From Thermocrispum municipale DSM 44069 (GTDB taxonomy: Bacteria > Actinomycetota > Actinomycetes > Mycobacteriales > Pseudonocardiaceae), in NCBI RefSeq assembly GCF_000427825.1, contig NZ_ATYT01000013.1, positions 52,227 through 116,226 on the forward strand: a stretch of 64,000 nucleotides of DNA, in the 5' to 3' direction. How positions within the stretch are numbered: position 1 is the first letter of the stretch; every line of letters starts with the position of its first letter. Below the pieces are notes generated by a model. It saw nothing but the letters and a program-made list of their open reading frames with translations. It searched no databases and was not told the origin of the DNA. Below are positions 1 to 9,419 of this stretch, piece after piece. The position numbers and the translations under genes were made by a program.

Positions 1-1518
1 GACCATCTTCGGGTCGATCAGGATCATCCGCACCTCGTCCGGCGTCGCCCTGGTCAGCAACGACACCAGCAGCGAGTTGACGAAGCTGGACTTACCGGAA
101 CCGGTCGAACCGGCGACCAGCAGGTGCGGCATCTTCGTCAGGTTCGCCGTGACCATGTGGCCTTCGATGTCCTTGCCGAGGCCCATCACCATCGGGTGCG
201 GATCCTTGGCCGCGGTCGGCGACCGCAACACGTCGCCCAGCCGCACCAGCTCACGGTCGGAGTTGGGCACCTCGATACCGACCGCGGACTTGCCGGGGAT
301 CGGCGCGAGCAGCCGCACGTTGTCGGTGGCCGCCGCGTAGGCGATGTTCTTGGTCAGCGCGGTGATCTTCTCGACCTTCACACCGGGACCGAGCTCGACC
401 TCGTAGCGGGTCACCGTCGGACCGCGGGTGAAACCGGTGACCTGGGCGTCGATCGAGAACTGATCCAGCACGCCGGTGATCGCCTCGATCATCGCGTCGT
501 TGGCCTTGCTGCGCGCCTTCGGCGGGTCCCCCAACGTCAGCAACTTCGGCGGCGGGAGCTGGTAATCGCCCTCCACCGTGCGGATGACCGACAGCGCGGG
601 CTCCTGCTTGGCCGGCTTCTGCTCCTTCGGCTGCACCCGGCTGACCGGCGCGGTCTGCGGCGCCGCCTGCGGCTCCGTCTCGTCGGCCTGCGCGGCCTGC
701 CTGCGCCGGGCGGGCTTGCGCAGCCGGACGTCACGACGGGTGGCCAGCTCCTCCTCGCGGGCGCGCTGCAACTCCTCCTGTTCGGCCCGCTCCTGCTCGG
801 CGAACTCGAGTTCTTCCTCGGTCAGGCCCCAGTTGCGCAGCCGCTCCGGGATCTGCCGGACGGACGTGCCGGTGAACACCAGCAGGCCCCACGCACCGGC
901 CAGCATCAACAGTGGCACGGCCACCCACGACGTGACGCCCTGCGCCAGCAGGTCACCGGAGAACCAGCCGACCCAGCCGCCTGCGAACTGCACGCCCTCC
1001 AGGTCCTGCGGGCGGGCGCTGAAGATGTGCAGCAGACCCAGCCCGGCCAGCGTGGTCATCAGCGTGCCGATGACCATCCGGGGGCGGGTTTCCGGACGCG
1101 GTTCGCTGCGCATCAACGCGATACCGGTGACGATCAGCGCCAGCGGGACGATCACCGCGCCTGCGCCGACCACCGTGCGGAAGCCGATCTCGACCCACAG
1201 TCCGACCGGGCCGGCCGCGCGGGCCCACACTCCCACCGCGGTGACCAGCGCGATCGCGATGAGACCGAGCGCGAGTCCGTCGCGGCGATGCTCCGGCTCC
1301 AGATCACGACTGCGGCCGACCGCCCGCGCCGCCGCACCGACGGTGCGCGCCACCACGGTCCAGGTGCCTCTGATCAGAGCGCCGAGCGCGCTGGACGACT
1401 GTTTACGGGCGGGTGATCGGCGCGCCGACGAGGAGCGCGCGGCTGGCCGGCGAGCAGAGCTCCGCTTACGCGTCGCCGTGCTGCGGCCGGACTTACGGCC
1501 CTTGGTCACCGTGCCCAT
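1..1518 (-). CDS. ftsK: DNA translocase FtsK, N-terminal part (cut by window edge)
   Basis: Septal DNA translocase that pumps chromosomal DNA during division. The visible 506 residues run from the start to just past the Walker A motif. They show an Arg/Ser-rich basic N-terminus, four predicted membrane helices between about residues 80 and 230, a charged Glu/Arg-rich linker, then the FtsK alpha/beta motor with Walker A GSTGSGKS at 470-477. The remainder, including Walker B and the gamma domain, lies beyond position 1. The ATG at 1518 precedes a typical basic FtsK leader. The gene diverges from the acyltransferase gene. In mycobacteria ftsK lies close to rnj, dapA and thyX; here about 10 kb of accessory genes separates it from rnj. 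Confidence 0.95.
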   Translation of the reverse strand, partial: MGTVTKGRKSGRSTATRKRSSARRPAARSSSARRSPARKQSSSALGALIRGTWTVVARTVGAAARAVGRSRDLEPEHRRDGLALGLIAIALVTAVGVWARAAGPVGLWVEIGFRTVVGAGAVIVPLALIVTGIALMRSEPRPETRPRMVIGTLMTTLAGLGLLHIFSARPQDLEGVQFAGGWVGWFSGDLLAQGVTSWVAVPLLMLAGAWGLLVFTGTSVRQIPERLRNWGLTEEELEFAEQERAEQEELQRAREEELATRRDVRLRKPARRRQAAQADETEPQAAPQTAPVSRVQPKEQKPAKQEPALSVIRTVEGDYQLPPPKLLTLGDPPKARSKANDAMIEAITGVLDQFSIDAQVTGFTRGPTVTRYEVELGPGVKVEKITALTKNIAYAAATDNVRLLAPIPGKSAVGIEVPNSDRELVRLGDVLRSPTAAKDPHPMVMGLGKDIEGHMVTANLTKMPHLLVAGSTGSGKSSFVNSLLVSLLTRATPDEVRMILIDPKMV

Positions 1519-1614
1519 ACCCCCACGGTAGCTCGATCATCACTCCAGCCACATGCGCCACTCGCGTACCGGGCCACAGTTTTCGCGGACTCCGCTTCAA
1601 CCGGCGCGCGGCCC

Positions 1615-2472
1615 ATGCCATGCTTGGCGCCCATGGTGGGTATACGCAGAGTCGGCATCGGCCAGGGACGCCGGTCATGGGCGTATCAGCGTACTCCGCA
1701 AGTCTGGAAAAGCATGCTTACCACGTCCGTGGGCGTGGTGAACGGGATGGGCCGGCTCAAGGTCAGCGGCACCATCCCGAACGAACTGCGCGGCCGCTCA
1801 CTGCTGATGGCCGCCAACCACATCGGGGTCTTCGACGCGATCGTGTTGATGGCCGCCTGCCGTCGCATCGGAATCGCGCCCCGCTTCATGCTCGCCGGCG
1901 GCCTGCTGGACGCCCCGGTGCTGGGGCCTGCGCTGCGGGCGAGCGGGCACCTGCGGGTGGACCGGCAGGACAGCATGAGCGCGATCGAGCAGTTCGCCGC
2001 GGCGGTCAAGCAGCTGCGCGAGGCCGATGTGCCGTTGATCGTCTATCCGGAGGGCCGGATCAGCCACGACCCCGGCCTGTGGCCCGAGCGCGGCAAGACC
2101 GGCGCCGCCCGGCTCGCCCTGTCCGCCGGTGTTCCGGTCGTGCCGATCAGCCAGTGGGGCGCGCACGAAGCCGTCTACTGGGGTACCGAGACCGTCAACG
2201 GCATCGCGGACGTGATCCCGCTGGTGCGCTCCGGCATCACCTCGCCGCTGCGCCGACCGACCTTCAAGGTGCACTTCGGCGACCCGATCGACTTCAGCGA
2301 CCTCGACCCGAGCCAGCCAGGTGCGGGTATGAAGGCGCACACCCGCATCATGCGCGCCATCACCGAGAACCTGATCCCGTTGCGCCGCGACGAACCGGTG
2401 CGGCCACGCTTCCACGACCCCACCCGGCCGACCGACAGCGTCAGCCCGTGGAAACCGGACTTCGCCCGATGA
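1615..2472 (+). CDS. PlsC-like lysophospholipid (1-acylglycerol-3-phosphate) acyltransferase
   Basis: Likely transfers an acyl chain to lysophosphatidate or a related acceptor at the membrane. The acyltransferase signature H-x4-D is visible as NHIGVFD (His at about residue 68), followed by the glycine/acidic motif YPEGRISHD about 80 residues later, which binds the phosphate of the acceptor. Length 285 residues, normal for the family. The start is uncertain: ATG at 1615 is the longest choice, ATG at 1633 or 1714 are alternatives, and none has a strong ribosome binding site. Monocistronic, diverging from ftsK and ending in a strong hairpin. The exact lipid substrate cannot be read from sequence. 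Confidence 0.85.
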   Translation: MPCLAPMVGIRRVGIGQGRRSWAYQRTPQVWKSMLTTSVGVVNGMGRLKVSGTIPNELRGRSLLMAANHIGVFDAIVLMAACRRIGIAPRFMLAGGLLDAPVLGPALRASGHLRVDRQDSMSAIEQFAAAVKQLREADVPLIVYPEGRISHDPGLWPERGKTGAARLALSAGVPVVPISQWGAHEAVYWGTETVNGIADVIPLVRSGITSPLRRPTFKVHFGDPIDFSDLDPSQPGAGMKAHTRIMRAITENLIPLRRDEPVRPRFHDPTRPTDSVSPWKPDFAR

Positions 2473-2520
2473 CACGTCAAGCGGCCCGGCCGGTGACGAC
2501 CGGCCGGGCCGCTTGACGTG
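2473..2520. terminator. Perfect 22-bp hairpin between convergent genes
   Basis: Arms 2473-2494 and 2499-2520 are exact reverse complements around a GACG loop. The hairpin starts one base after the acyltransferase stop and ends two bases before the coxG stop, so it can serve both convergent transcripts. There is no U-tract, as is common in actinobacteria. Confidence 0.88.
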
Positions 2521-2522
2521 CG

Positions 2523-3224
2523 CTATTTCCTCCGCGAACGCAGGATCGCCGCCAGCCCGAGCGCCACGGCGAGCACCGCCAACACCGGAGCAAGCCGCTT
2601 GAGCATCGGCACGCCGGCCACCTGCAGCAGGTTCAAGGCTTCCGGCTCCGCCTGCGACGACTCGGATTGCGCCGGTGGCGCGTTCTCCCGCTCGGCCGAC
2701 GACTGCGCCTGCGTCTCACCGCCGCCGCTTGCTTGCGCCTGCTCACTTGCCGGCTGCTCCGACGACTCCTGCGCGGAACCGCTGCCCGCCAGCTCCACTC
2801 CGAGGTTCTTCGCGAACTCGCCGAGCAAGCGCCCACCGACCTCGGAGATCAGCCCCCGGCCGAACTGCGCCGGGCGACCGGTGACCTTCAGCTCGCTGAC
2901 CACCTCGCCGCGGGTGCCACCGTCGGCCTCGGTCAGCGTGACGGTGGCCGACCCGGACGCGGTGCCCGCGCCCCGGACGTCCTTGCCCGCCGCCTTGATC
3001 ACCAGCTTCTTGGCCTGCTCGTCCTTGTCGACGTACGAGCCCTTGCCCTTGTACTTGAGGTTGACCGGCCCCAGCTTGACCTGCACGGTCGCGGAGAAGT
3101 CGTCCCCGTCGACCTCGTTGAGCGTGGCGCCGGGCATGCACGGTGCCACCCGATGCGGGTCGAGCAGGGCCTGCCACACCTCCTCGAGCGGAGCGTCGAC
3201 GGTGAACTCGTGGTTCAACTGCAT
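2523..3224 (-). CDS. coxG: CoxG-like SRPBCC-domain protein with C-terminal membrane anchor
   Basis: Carbon monoxide dehydrogenase subunit G family. In Oligotropha CoxG anchors the enzyme to the membrane. The start MQLNHEFTVDAPLEEVWQAL at 3224 begins directly in the SRPBCC fold (residues about 1-145), with PHRVAPCMPG following. A low-complexity Glu/Gln/Ser/Ala linker comes next, and one membrane helix (LKRLAPVLAVLAVALGLAAIL) lies close to the C-terminus, ending in RSRRK. 233 residues. It overlaps the FAD subunit gene by 10 bases and is the last gene of the molybdenum hydroxylase cluster. Membrane recruitment of the dehydrogenase is inferred from the anchor. Confidence 0.88.
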   Translation of the reverse strand: MQLNHEFTVDAPLEEVWQALLDPHRVAPCMPGATLNEVDGDDFSATVQVKLGPVNLKYKGKGSYVDKDEQAKKLVIKAAGKDVRGAGTASGSATVTLTEADGGTRGEVVSELKVTGRPAQFGRGLISEVGGRLLGEFAKNLGVELAGSGSAQESSEQPASEQAQASGGGETQAQSSAERENAPPAQSESSQAEPEALNLLQVAGVPMLKRLAPVLAVLAVALGLAAILRSRRK

Positions 3225-4066
3225 GCCGCGGTCACCGCTCGTTCGGTCAGGACCTTCGCCAGGTGTTCGCGGTACTCGGCGTCCGCGTTGCCGTCGGAGG
3301 TGGGCAATGTGCCGTCCACGGCGTGGCTCGCCGCGGCCTTGATCACCTCGGCGGTCGCCTGCTGCCCGACGAGCGCCTGCTCCACCGCCCTGGCCCGGAC
3401 CGGCACCGACGACATGTTCGTCAGCCCCACCCGGGCTTCGGCGATCGTGCCGCCGTCGACCCGGCACGCCGCGGCCACACCACAGATCGACCACGCCTGG
3501 GCGACGCGGTTGAACTTCTCGTAGTGCGCCCGCCAGCCGGTGTACTTCGGCACCTTGACCTCGAGCAGCAGCTCGCCCGGCCGCAGCGCGGTGGTGAAGT
3601 AGTCGACGAAGAACTCGCTCGCCGGTATCTCGTGCCTGCCGTCCATGCCGGCCACCACGAACACCGCGTCCAGCGCCAACGCGGGTGCCAGCAGGTCACC
3701 CGCCGGGTCGGCGTGCGCCAGCGCGCCACCGAACGTGCCGAGATGCCGCACCTGCGGGTCCGCGACCGTCTCGGTCGCCAGTGCGATCAGCAACGCGTGG
3801 TCGCGCACCAGCTGGTTCTTCTGCACCTCGTGGTGCGGGGTCGCCGCGCCGATCACCAGATGATCGCCTTCGTCCCGGATCCCCTTCAGTTCCGGGATCC
3901 GGCCGATGTCGATGATCTTCGACGGCGCGGCCAGCCGCATCCGCAGCACCGGCAGCAGGCTCTGCCCGCCCGCCAGCACCTTGGCGTCCTCGCCTGCGTC
4001 GTGCAGCTCACGAACCGCGTCGTCCACCGAGGCGGGAACTACGTAGTCGAATGCCGCGGGAATCAC
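3215..4066 (-). CDS. coxM: FAD-binding medium subunit of xanthine dehydrogenase-family enzyme
   Basis: Medium subunit carrying FAD, passing electrons from the iron-sulfur subunit to the acceptor. 283 residues, the usual length. The N-terminal AGGQSLLP motif (32-39) is the FAD pyrophosphate-binding loop, and a second motif, TFGGALAHADPAGD, binds FAD in the middle of the domain. The C-terminal CO dehydrogenase flavoprotein domain follows. The start overlaps the end of coxL by four bases (ATGA), and its end overlaps coxG by ten, indicating translational coupling. Confidence 0.93.
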   Translation of the reverse strand: MIPAAFDYVVPASVDDAVRELHDAGEDAKVLAGGQSLLPVLRMRLAAPSKIIDIGRIPELKGIRDEGDHLVIGAATPHHEVQKNQLVRDHALLIALATETVADPQVRHLGTFGGALAHADPAGDLLAPALALDAVFVVAGMDGRHEIPASEFFVDYFTTALRPGELLLEVKVPKYTGWRAHYEKFNRVAQAWSICGVAAACRVDGGTIAEARVGLTNMSSVPVRARAVEQALVGQQATAEVIKAAASHAVDGTLPTSDGNADAEYREHLAKVLTERAVTAACS

Positions 4067-6498
4067 TGGGCACCTCCAGACGCGTCGATCGAGCCGAGAC
4101 CGCCGCCGGCTTCGTCGCCGGGCCCGCCCGCCGCGCGCTCACCGGTGTGGATGGCCTTCCACACCCGCATCGGCGTGCAGGGCATTTCGATGTCGTTCAC
4201 GCCGTAGTGGCGTACCGCGTCGACGATCGCATTCACCACGGCAGGCGTGGACGCGATCGTGCCCGCTTCCCCGACACCCTTGGCACCCAGCGGGTTGGTG
4301 GTCGCCGGGGTCTCGGTGCGGTCGGTGGTGAACGAGGGCAGATCCGCCGCCGACGGCAGCAGGTAGTCGGCGAACGTGCCGGTGGTCAACGTGCCGGACT
4401 CGTCGTGCACCGCCTCCTCGAACAGCGCCTGCGCGATGCCTTGAGCCAGGCCACCGTGCACCTGACCTTCCACGATCAGCGGGTTGACCACCACGCCGAC
4501 GTCGTCGACGGACACATACGAGCGGATCTTGGTCTGCCCCGTCTCGGTGTCGACCTCGACCGCGCACAAGTGCGTCCCGTGCGGGAACGAGAAGTTCTCC
4601 GGGTCGAACGTCGCCTCGGAGTCCAGGCTCGCCTCCATCCCGTCCGGCAGGTCGTGCGCGACGTGCGCGTGCAGCGCCACCGACTGGATGTCGGTCGACT
4701 TGTCCGTCCCACGCACCTTGAGCTTGCCGCCGGAGAACTCGACGTCGTCCTCGCTGCACTCGAGCATGTGCGCCGCGAGCTTGCGGGCCTTCTCGACCAC
4801 CCGGTCGGCCGCCATCACCAACGCGGTGCCGCCGACCGCCAGCGAGCGTGACCCGTACGAGTCCATGCCCTTGTGCGAGGACTGCGTGTCACCGTGCAGG
4901 ACCTCGACGTCCTCGAACGGCACGCCCAGCCGGTCCGCCACGATCTGACTCCACGCCGTCTCGTGACCCTGGCCGTGCGGCGAGGTCCCGGTGATCACTT
5001 CCACCTTGCCGGTGGGCAGCATCCGGATCGACGCGTGCTCCCAGCCACCGGCGGCGTAGCGCAGCGCGCCGAGCACCCGCGACGGCGCCAGCCCGCACAT
5101 CTCGGTGTAGGTCGACACACCGATGCCCAGCTGCACCTTGTCGCCGCGCTCGCGACGCTCGCGCTGCTCCTGACGCAGCGCGTCGTAGCCGAACAGCTCC
5201 AGCGCCTTGGCCGTCGCGGCCTCGTAGTTGCCCGAGTCGTAGGTCAGCCCGGCCACCGTGGTGAACGGGAACTCCTCGTGCTTGATCCAGTTCTGCTGGC
5301 GCAGCTCGATCGGGTCACGGCCCAGCTCGGCGGCCAGCTCGTCCATCATCCGCTCGATGCCGAACGTGGCCTCCGGACGGCCCGCACCCCGGTAGGCGTC
5401 CGTCGGGGTCTTGTTCGTGAACACGTTGGTGCACTCGAACCGGTAGGCGTCCATCTTGTAGATCGCGTTGAACATGAACGCCCCGAGGATCGGCACGCCG
5501 GGCGACACCAGCCGCAGGTAGGCACCCATGTCGGCGAGCAGCTCGACCTTGAGGCCCTTGAGCGTGCCGTCCGACGACGCGGCCAGCGTGATCTTCTGGA
5601 TCTGGTCCCTGCCGTGGTGGGCCGACTGCATCGACTCCGAACGGGACTCGGTCCACTTCACCGGCTTGCCCAGCTTGCGCGCCAGCAGGAACGTGATGAT
5701 CTCCTCCGGCGTCACCTGCAGCTTGCCGCCGAAGCCCCCACCGACGTCCGGTGCGATGACCCGCACCTTGGTCTCCGGCACCCCGGTCACCGCGGAGATC
5801 ATCCACTTCAGGATGTGCGGGATCTGGGTCGCCGACCACACGGTGATCTGCTCACCGGTCGGGTCGACGAGCACCGACCGCGGCTCCATGAACGCCGGGA
5901 TCAGCCGCTGCTGCCGGAACGTCCGCTCCAGTACCACGTCGGCCTGCGCGATCGCGTCGTCGATCGCGCCACCACTGCCGGCTTCCGCCGAGTCGTACAC
6001 CCAGGTGGCGGACTTGTTCGTGCCCAGATCAGGGTGCACCAGGTCGGCACCGTCGGCGATCGCCTCGGTCATGTCCAGCACGACCGGCAGCTCGTCGTAC
6101 TCCACGTCGATGGCTTCCAGCGCGTCGACGGCCTCGGCCGCCGAGCGCGCCACCACCGCGGCCACCACTTCGCCGGCGAAGTTGACTTCGCCGACCGCCA
6201 TCGCGGGCGCCTCCGGCGCCTTCATGTCCTCGGTGATCGGCCAGGCACACGGCAGGCTGCCCTGTTCCTCGGCGATGTCGGCGCCGGTCACCACGGCCAG
6301 CACGCCGGGCATCTTCCGCGCCGCGTCGGCGTCGATGCTGGTGATCCTGGCGTGTGCCACGGGGCTGCGCAGCAACGCCATGTGCAGCATCCCGGGCAGC
6401 GTCAGGTTGTCGGTCCACCGGGTCCGGCCGGTGATCAGTCGCGCGTCCTCCTTGCGCCTGCGGGCGCGCCCCACCTCCGGTTCGGCAACAGCGGTCAT
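4063..6498 (-). CDS. coxL: Molybdopterin-binding large subunit, form II CoxL type
   Basis: Catalytic Mo-molybdopterin-cytosine-dinucleotide subunit of a molybdenum hydroxylase, 811 residues. ATG at 6498 ([10 protein letters not shown]) is chosen because it overlaps the coxS stop as ATGA and begins just before the conserved [10 protein letters not shown]. The hammerhead domain spans about 20-130 and the Mo-binding domains follow, with GGGFGGK near 285. The active-site loop is AYRGAGR at 368-374. True aerobic CO dehydrogenases (form I) have AYxCSFR, so this enzyme lacks the cysteine that holds the Mo-S-Cu centre. CO oxidation is therefore unlikely or unproven. The substrate is unknown; aromatic, purine or aldehyde hydroxylation is possible. 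Confidence 0.93.
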   Translation of the reverse strand: MTAVAEPEVGRARRRKEDARLITGRTRWTDNLTLPGMLHMALLRSPVAHARITSIDADAARKMPGVLAVVTGADIAEEQGSLPCAWPITEDMKAPEAPAMAVGEVNFAGEVVAAVVARSAAEAVDALEAIDVEYDELPVVLDMTEAIADGADLVHPDLGTNKSATWVYDSAEAGSGGAIDDAIAQADVVLERTFRQQRLIPAFMEPRSVLVDPTGEQITVWSATQIPHILKWMISAVTGVPETKVRVIAPDVGGGFGGKLQVTPEEIITFLLARKLGKPVKWTESRSESMQSAHHGRDQIQKITLAASSDGTLKGLKVELLADMGAYLRLVSPGVPILGAFMFNAIYKMDAYRFECTNVFTNKTPTDAYRGAGRPEATFGIERMMDELAAELGRDPIELRQQNWIKHEEFPFTTVAGLTYDSGNYEAATAKALELFGYDALRQEQRERRERGDKVQLGIGVSTYTEMCGLAPSRVLGALRYAAGGWEHASIRMLPTGKVEVITGTSPHGQGHETAWSQIVADRLGVPFEDVEVLHGDTQSSHKGMDSYGSRSLAVGGTALVMAADRVVEKARKLAAHMLECSEDDVEFSGGKLKVRGTDKSTDIQSVALHAHVAHDLPDGMEASLDSEATFDPENFSFPHGTHLCAVEVDTETGQTKIRSYVSVDDVGVVVNPLIVEGQVHGGLAQGIAQALFEEAVHDESGTLTTGTFADYLLPSAADLPSFTTDRTETPATTNPLGAKGVGEAGTIASTPAVVNAIVDAVRHYGVNDIEMPCTPMRVWKAIHTGERAAGGPGDEAGGGLGSIDASGGAQ

Positions 6499-7028
6499 GA
6501 CTGCGACACCTCCGAGGGCATGCTCGCGGTGACGGGCTCTTGCGGCACATCGGCCTGCCGTGCCGCCGACGGCATCTGCTCGGCGGCCGCCCGGACCGCC
6601 TTGACGATGTTCTGGTACCCGGTGCACCGGCACAGGTTGCCCTCGAGGCCGGAGCGCACCTCGTCCTCGTCCGGGTCCGGGTTCTCCTTCAGCAGGTCGA
6701 GCGCCTGCATGATCATCCCGGGCGTGCAGAAGCCGCATTGCAGTGCATGGTTGTCGTGGAACGCCTGCTGCAGCGGATGCAGTTCACCATCGTCGGCCAA
6801 GCCCTCGATGGTGGTGATTTCCCGCCCGTCGGCCTGCACCGCCAACACGGAACAGGACTTCACGCTCTGCCCGTCCAGGTGGACGGTGCAGGCGCCGCAG
6901 TTGCTGGTGTCACAGCCGACGACGGTGCCTACCTTGCCCAGCCGCTCGCGCAGGTACTGCACCAGCAGCATGCGGGGCTCTACCTCGTCGGTATAGGAGG
7001 TTCCGTCGACAGTGGTGGTGATGCGCAT
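6495..7028 (-). CDS. coxS: [2Fe-2S] small subunit of the molybdenum hydroxylase
   Basis: Iron-sulfur subunit with two [2Fe-2S] clusters. Plant-type ferredoxin cysteines are at 39, 44, 47 and 59 ([10 protein letters not shown]...C). The second, all-helical domain has cysteines at 98, 101, 133 and 135 (QCGFCTPGM and LCRCTGY). All eight ligands are present. 177 residues, a little longer than usual because of a short polar C-terminal tail. Its stop overlaps the coxL start by four bases. A 144-bp gap separates it from xdhC upstream and holds a CRP-like dyad, so coxSLMG may have its own promoter. Confidence 0.95.
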   Translation of the reverse strand: MRITTTVDGTSYTDEVEPRMLLVQYLRERLGKVGTVVGCDTSNCGACTVHLDGQSVKSCSVLAVQADGREITTIEGLADDGELHPLQQAFHDNHALQCGFCTPGMIMQALDLLKENPDPDEDEVRSGLEGNLCRCTGYQNIVKAVRAAAEQMPSAARQADVPQEPVTASMPSEVSQS

Positions 7029-7105
7029 GGGGCCTCCAGCTCGGTCGTGGATGCACCCAACGGGACTTCAGATCGTCGGGAGCCGACGGCAGCTCACCGC
7101 GTGCC

Positions 7106-7121
7106 GGTGATCGCCGTCACA
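7106..7121 (-). promoter_or_regulatory. CRP/GlxR-like binding site upstream of coxS
   Basis: Read on the minus strand the sequence is TGTGACGGCGATCACC. It matches TGTGA-N6-TCACA in nine of ten half-site bases, and lies about 80-95 bases upstream of the coxS start in the only sizeable gap of the cluster. Binding by a CRP-family regulator is inference. Confidence 0.4.
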
Positions 7122-7172
7122 CATCTGAGGATGGCTGGCCGGCGGCCGTACCGCAAGGTCACATTTTGATCA

Positions 7173-8291
7173 CTACGCCGATGAGTGGATCGGCCCGGAA
7201 ACCTCCGTCAATCGCCTGCCGTCGCCGCCCCAGCGCAAAGAGATGATCTCCGCGGCGATCGACACCGCGGTCTCCTCCGGGGTGCGCGCGCCGAGATTCA
7301 GCCCGATAGGTGAAGCCAGCCCCTTCAGTTCGTCGTCGGTCATCCCAGCCTCCCGCAGGCGGGCCAGCCGGTCCTCGTGGGTCCGGCGGGACCCCATCGC
7401 GCCCACGTAGCCGAGCTTGGACCGCAGCGCCACCTGCAGAACGGGGACGTCGAACTTCGGGTCGTGCGTCAGCACCGTGACGGCGGTGCGCTCATCCACT
7501 CGCCCGGCGTCGACCTCCGCCTCCAGGTAGCGGTGCGGCCAGTCGACGACCACCTCGTGCGCGTCCGGGAACCGCGACTTGGTCGCGAAGACCGGCCTGG
7601 CGTCGCACACCGTGACCCGGTAGCCGAGCAGCGCCCCGACCTGCACCATCGCCCTGGCGAAGTCGATCGCACCGAACACCAGCATGCGCGGCGGCGGCTC
7701 GAAGGCGTTGACGAACACCGACATGCCTTCCCCACGGCGCTGGCCGTCCGGGCCGTAGTGCAGCGTGTCGCTCCGGCCGGATGCCAGCAGACCGCGCGCG
7801 TCGTCGGTGACCGCGTCGTTGGCGCGCGCGCTGCCCAGGTCGCCGGTGGCCCGGTCCGGCCAGATCACCCGGCGGGCACCGACCCGCGCCGGGTCGGGGT
7901 GCTCGATGACCGTGGCCACCGCGACCGGGTGGTTCGCCCGTACCGACTCGACGACGTCGCCCAGCTCCGGGAAATCCTCCCTGGACATCCGGTCGACGTA
8001 GATGTCGATGATGCCGCCACAGGTCAGTCCGACCGCGAACGCGTCGTCGTCGGAGACGCCGTAGCGCTGCAACACCGGACTTCCGTCGGCGATGACCTGC
8101 TGCGCCAGGTCGTAGACGGCACCTTCCACACACCCACCGGACACGCTGCCTGCGACCGTGCCGTCCTCGGCGACCAGCATGGACGCACCGGGCGGGCGCG
8201 GCGCCGAGGAGAACGTCGCCACCACCGTGCCGACCCCGACCTTCTCCCCCCGCTGCCAATGCTCATGCAGCTCATCCAGAACGTCGCGCAT
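7173..8291 (-). CDS. xdhC: XdhC/CoxI-family molybdenum cofactor maturation protein
   Basis: XdhC proteins bind MPT/MCD cofactor, promote its sulfuration and insert it into the large subunit. 372 residues. The N-terminal XdhC/CoxI domain includes GSVSGGCVEGAVYDLA, with the conserved Gly-Gly-Cys. A C-terminal Rossmann-like domain follows (FGAIDFARAMVQVG, then DARPVFATKSRFPDA), ending with the conserved YVGAMGSRRTHEDR and SPIGLNLGARTPEETAVSIAAEI. It overlaps the upstream VWA gene by 20 bases, so it is co-transcribed with the maturation genes rather than placed after the structural genes. Confidence 0.92.
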   Translation of the reverse strand: MRDVLDELHEHWQRGEKVGVGTVVATFSSAPRPPGASMLVAEDGTVAGSVSGGCVEGAVYDLAQQVIADGSPVLQRYGVSDDDAFAVGLTCGGIIDIYVDRMSREDFPELGDVVESVRANHPVAVATVIEHPDPARVGARRVIWPDRATGDLGSARANDAVTDDARGLLASGRSDTLHYGPDGQRRGEGMSVFVNAFEPPPRMLVFGAIDFARAMVQVGALLGYRVTVCDARPVFATKSRFPDAHEVVVDWPHRYLEAEVDAGRVDERTAVTVLTHDPKFDVPVLQVALRSKLGYVGAMGSRRTHEDRLARLREAGMTDDELKGLASPIGLNLGARTPEETAVSIAAEIISLRWGGDGRRLTEVSGPIHSSA

Positions 8292-9417
8292 CGCGCATCA
8301 CCTGCATCAGTCGTTCCAACGTGGCCAGGCTGTGCCCGGCCAGCAACTTGTCCACGTGCGGCAATGCGGCTGCGATGCCGGACTGCACCGGTGCGTAGCC
8401 GTCTTTTCCCGCGTGGGGATTTATCCAGAATACGGCGTGAGCGAGCCGCCGGAGCCGGGCAACTTGCTCACCCAACAGCGTGGGATCGCCGCGCTCCCAC
8501 CCGTCGGAGAAGATCGCCACGATCGCCGAGCGCGCGGTGCCGCGCTGGCCCCACCGGTCGAGGAACGCCTGCAGCGTCTCGCCCAGCCTGGTGCCACCGG
8601 CGAAGTCCGGCACCGCCTTGCCTGCTGCGGCCATGGCTTGGTCCGGGTCCCGCTGCCGAAGCTGGCGGGTGACCCGGGTCAGGCGGGTGCCGATGGTGAA
8701 GACCTCCACCGCGCCGGGCATCCGGCACGACATCGCGTGCGCGAACCGGATCAACGCGTCGGCGTAGGGCTGCATCGAGCCGGAGACGTCGATGAGCAGC
8801 ACCACGCGGCGCGGTTTGACCGACCGCGACCGGTGTCGCAACACCGCGGGCTCTCCCCCGGCGGCGAGCATCGCGCGGACCGTGCGGCGGGTGTCGAGTC
8901 CTCCCCGGCGTGCCGGCCGCTGCCGGACCGCCCGGCGCTCCGGCGGATCGGGCCGCAGCAACGCGATCAGTTCGCGCAGGTGGGCGCGCTCCTCTGCGGT
9001 CAAATCCCCGAGGTCGCGGTGCCGCAGCCGCTCGGCCTCGCTCGCGCCCACCCGGTGCACGTCGCCGGACGAGCTCTCCTCATCGTCACCGGGCGTCTGC
9101 GGGGTCAACGTCGCGATGGTCGGCTGCCGATGGCGGACGGCTGCGGGCAGTTCGGGTTGTTCTTGCAGGAACCATTGCCGGAAAACCTGGTCGTAGGTGG
9201 CGATGTCGTCGGGGTCGCCGCACAACGTGAGACGTCCGGCCCAGTACAGCGCGTCCCGCTGGGCCAGATCGACCGAGCGCACCGCGTCCAGGTAGGCCGT
9301 CACGCGATCCATGCTCACCGGCAATCCGGCCGTGCTCAGCGCCCTGGTGAACCCCACCAACCCAGCGAGCACATCTCCACGGCCGTGCTTGCTGCTGGGA
9401 GCGTCGACGGCCGGCAT
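8272..9417 (-). CDS. coxE: VWA-domain protein CoxE
   Basis: CoxE proteins work with the MoxR/CoxD ATPase to mature molybdenum hydroxylases. 381 residues. The ATG at 9417 is only two bases after the MoxR stop; a longer reading from 9543 lies inside moxR and was discarded. The N-terminal part is helical and the VWA domain is C-terminal, with the metal-ion-dependent adhesion site DVSGS at 210-214 (LIDVSGSM). Its end overlaps xdhC by 20 bases. It belongs to the MoxR-VWA chaperone pairing that recurs in cox clusters. Confidence 0.9.
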   Translation of the reverse strand: MPAVDAPSSKHGRGDVLAGLVGFTRALSTAGLPVSMDRVTAYLDAVRSVDLAQRDALYWAGRLTLCGDPDDIATYDQVFRQWFLQEQPELPAAVRHRQPTIATLTPQTPGDDEESSSGDVHRVGASEAERLRHRDLGDLTAEERAHLRELIALLRPDPPERRAVRQRPARRGGLDTRRTVRAMLAAGGEPAVLRHRSRSVKPRRVVLLIDVSGSMQPYADALIRFAHAMSCRMPGAVEVFTIGTRLTRVTRQLRQRDPDQAMAAAGKAVPDFAGGTRLGETLQAFLDRWGQRGTARSAIVAIFSDGWERGDPTLLGEQVARLRRLAHAVFWINPHAGKDGYAPVQSGIAAALPHVDKLLAGHSLATLERLMQVMRDARRSG

Positions 9418-9419
9418 AC

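Noticed and set aside
4063..6498. Annotation as an aerobic CO dehydrogenase
   Set aside because: The active-site loop is AYRGAGR, lacking the AYxCSFR cysteine that binds copper in true CO dehydrogenases.
4873..6996. A 707-codon plus-strand open frame
   Set aside because: Antisense to coxL and coxS; composition is arginine/histidine-rich without any motif.
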